Source of the DNA: Ectobacillus antri
GTDB lineage: Bacteria; Bacillota; Bacilli; Bacillales; Bacillaceae_G
Direction: 5' to 3'
Length of the DNA stretch: 40,338 bases
NCBI RefSeq assembly: GCF_003852715.1
Contig: NZ_RIAV01000024.1
Coordinates: 1 to 40,338, forward strand
Shown here: one piece after another, positions 38,792-40,338 of the stretch
Layout of the letters: each line of letters starts with the position of its first letter
Position numbering within the stretch: position 1 is the stretch's first letter
Program-made: the position numbers and the translations under genes
The notes under the pieces: generated by a model
What the model saw: the letters and a program-made list of their open reading frames with translations, nothing else
Databases searched by the model: none
What the model was told of the DNA's origin: nothing

Positions 38792-39271
38792 GTGAATATT
38801 TCCATTATAACGATTGGAAAATTGAAAGAAAAGTACCTAAAACAAGGAATAGAGGAGTATGTAAAACGCCTTTCAGCTTATGCAAAAATAGAAATTATTG
38901 AACTGGCAGATGAAAAGGCACCAGAAAATCTAAGTGTCGCAGAGATGGAAATGGTAAAAGAAAAAGAAGGGATTCGCATTCTTGAAAAGATATCCGACGA
39001 CACACACGTCATCGCTTTAGCCATTCAGGGAAAAATGAAATCGTCAGAGGAGCTGGCAAAGGAAATCGATCGTCTTGCGACGTATGGAAAAAGCAAGATC
39101 GCGTTTATTATCGGCGGCTCACTTGGTTTAAGTGATCAGGTAATGAAGCGAGCGAATGATAGTCTATCTTTCTCTAAGATGACATTTCCTCATCAGTTGA
39201 TGCGATTGATTTTGGTGGAGCAGGTATATAGGGCGTTTCGGATTAATCGGGGTGAACCGTATCATAAGTAA
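38792..39271 (+). CDS. rlmH: 23S rRNA (pseudouridine1915-N3)-methyltransferase RlmH
   Basis: It has 159 aa, the family's usual length. A SPOUT-fold methylase that modifies position 1915 of 23S rRNA on assembled ribosomes. Conserved blocks: [30 protein letters not shown] (SAM knot) and the C-terminal [24 protein letters not shown] start after AAAGGAAGG. In B. subtilis this is yydA. Staphylococcal orfX is its homologue and hosts SCCmec attachment, so its 3' end is a known integration hot spot; here a broken sstT lies just downstream. Confidence 0.96.
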   Translation: MNISIITIGKLKEKYLKQGIEEYVKRLSAYAKIEIIELADEKAPENLSVAEMEMVKEKEGIRILEKISDDTHVIALAIQGKMKSSEELAKEIDRLATYGKSKIAFIIGGSLGLSDQVMKRANDSLSFSKMTFPHQLMRLILVEQVYRAFRINRGEPYHK

Positions 39272-39284
39272 ATAAGTTTTTATA

Positions 39285-39330
39285 ATAAAAGTAAGTGTCT
39301 TTACCCAAGCGCTTACTTTTATTTATTTTG
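39285..39330 (+). terminator. rlmH terminator
   Basis: ATAAAAGTAAG (39285-39295) pairs with CTTACTTTTAT (39312-39322), followed by T-rich sequence. A/T-rich stem with a 16-nt loop. Confidence 0.75.
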
Positions 39331-39591
39331 AATGGAAAAAGTGACTGTGGTGGCTTGATTATAGAAAAAATCGTATTAGATCCTTTGAAGTACATTTTAT
39401 CAACAAAATGAATTATATAAAAATTACGATTTAAATTTTAATTAAAGAAACTTGTATTGTTGATAACAAATACAAAAAAGGGTGAAAATTAGGACTTGAA
39501 TGTATATTACATAGAGCGAGGCTGACTGTTGTAAAATATTATAATAATCATTATAACACTATTAATCTGAAAGCTTGGAGTAGTTGTATAA
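39331..39591. other. A/T-rich non-coding stretch before broken sstT
   Basis: I see no gene, RNA or clear promoter. The stop codon at 39589-39591 closes the sstT frame on its left, and none of the missing N-terminal membrane segments can be recognised upstream. Confidence 0.5.
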
Positions 39592-40240
39592 ATAAAGGGA
39601 GTGGAGGAATTAGCGGCTCCTGGTGGTGTGTCAGAGGTCCTTAAACAATTACTTCTGAACATTGTTGATAACCCAGTTAAGGCTATTTTTAATGCAAACT
39701 ATATCGGCATTCTAGCTTGGGCTATACTTCTTGGTATGGCTTTAAAAAATGCACCAGACACGACAAAAACTGTGATTTCAAATTTTTCAGAGGCAGTTTC
39801 TAAAATGGTTACATGGGTAATTAAGTTTGCTCCATTAGGAATCATGGGTCTAGTTATCGAGTCTATAACGACAAATGGAATTGAGTCTTTGCTAAGTTAT
39901 GGAAAGTTACTTGTCGTTTTGATTGGTTGTATGCTTCTTGTCGCTTTTGTTATTAATCCAATCATTGTCTTTCTAGCTATACGTCAAAACCCATATCCAC
40001 TAGTATTTCAATGTATAAAGGAAAGTGGAATCACAGCATTCTTTACTCGCAGTTCTGCTGCAAATATACCTGTAAATATGAGATTATGTGAAAAATTAGG
40101 TTTAGATAAAGATACCTATTCAGTGTCAATTCTTTTGGGAGCGACTATTAACATGGCTGGTGCACCTGTTACAATTTCTGTTTTGACGCTTGCAGCGGTT
40201 CATACTCTTGGGATAGAAGTATATATAAGTGATTTAATTT
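39592..40240 (+). pseudogene. sstT: sstT (Na+/serine-threonine symporter), truncated at both ends
   Basis: The frame encodes about 215 residues matching the middle and part of the C-terminal half of SstT (DAACS family): [46 protein letters not shown] and [20 protein letters not shown]. Compared with the roughly 410-aa family, about 120 N-terminal residues are missing. After SDLIF (near 40240) the sequence turns into an unrelated, GC-richer stretch with a stop at 40294-40296. A GTG at 39601 with a weak GGGAG upstream could start a fragment, but the transport core would be incomplete. Confidence 0.88.
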
Positions 40241-40338
40241 TTCGACATACGGCGCTCAGTGAATGCCGAGACGCTGCAGCACAGCTGCCGGCGTAGCTGA
40301 GACTTCAGTCAGAAAGCTCGTGACTGCTTCTTCAATCG
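40241..40338. mobile_element. Probable insertion-sequence end disrupting sstT
   Basis: From about 40241 base composition rises to roughly 55% GC, against under 40% nearby, and sstT homology ends abruptly. It begins TTCGACATACGGCGCTCAG and continues off the window. The opposite-strand open frame (40256-40338) reads like the C-terminus of a transposase. The second end and target duplication are outside the window. A contig junction is an alternative explanation. Confidence 0.5.
40256..40338 (-). CDS. Possible transposase C-terminus (partial)
   Basis: The minus strand from the window edge reads [16 protein letters not shown] then [10 protein letters not shown] and stops. A short amphipathic helix followed by a TPxxVLQRLG-like end loosely resembles the C-termini of some DDE transposases, but 26 residues are too few to assign a family. 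It lies directly beside the sstT breakpoint. Confidence 0.35.
   Translation of the reverse strand, partial: IEEAVTSFLTEVSATPAAVLQRLGIH

Noticed and set aside
39537-39555. Fur-box-like sequence upstream of broken sstT.
   Set aside because: About 14 of 19 matches in very A/T-rich DNA is expected by chance, and no iron-related gene is near.

Overview
The window is the replication-origin region of a low-GC Gram-positive chromosome from the Bacillaceae. From memory, the DnaA, MnmE, WalR and DnaC sequences look closest to the Bacillus cereus group, without matching any sequence I can name. Gene order follows the classic Bacillus origin. Genes left of about 9.1 kb run leftward and genes right of about 9.6 kb run rightward, so nearly everything is co-directional with forks leaving oriC. 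The one clear exception is yyaC.

Left arm (1-9091, minus strand): the 5' end of a 16S rRNA gene with tandem rrn promoters, then gyrA, gyrB, recF, the S4-domain gene yaaA, dnaN and dnaA. oriC is bipartite. One DnaA-box cluster lies between rpmH and dnaA. The other lies between dnaA and dnaN and carries a readable unwinding module, with two DnaA boxes next to six DnaA-trio triplets.

Right arm, first part (9561-19030): rpmH, rnpA, spoIIIJ (yidC1) and jag; the tRNA-modification genes mnmE and mnmG with rsmG; then the segregation block noc, soj (parA) and spo0J (parB). There is a perfect parS in spo0J, a second perfect parS in walK, and a one-mismatch parS in front of noc.

Right arm, second part (19040-30616): yyaC, an MscS-type channel, yyzM, ychF, the rpsF-ssb-rpsR operon, yybS-gdpP-rplI, dnaC (replicative helicase) and purA. 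The intergenic gaps hold two copies and one remnant of a roughly 182-bp repeat with terminal inverted repeats; a shorter relative lies before walR.

Right arm, third part (30710-40338): a tRNA operon Lys-Glu-Asp-Phe preceded by a truncated duplicate of the tRNA-Lys 5' half; the cell-wall control operon walR-walK-walH-walI-walJ-htrA; a small CxxH/CxxC protein gene that overlaps a DnaA-box cluster; rlmH; and an sstT transporter gene broken at both ends. GC-richer sequence, probably the end of an insertion sequence, abuts its 3' break.

Most of the window is ordinary core genome. The least explained items are the half-tRNA-Lys duplication with its structured 99-nt insert, the DnaA-box elements outside oriC (mnmE leader and rlmH upstream), the dnaA terminator hairpin that holds a DnaA box, the dispersed repeats, and the double-ended sstT disruption. 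I found no clear new multi-gene system.
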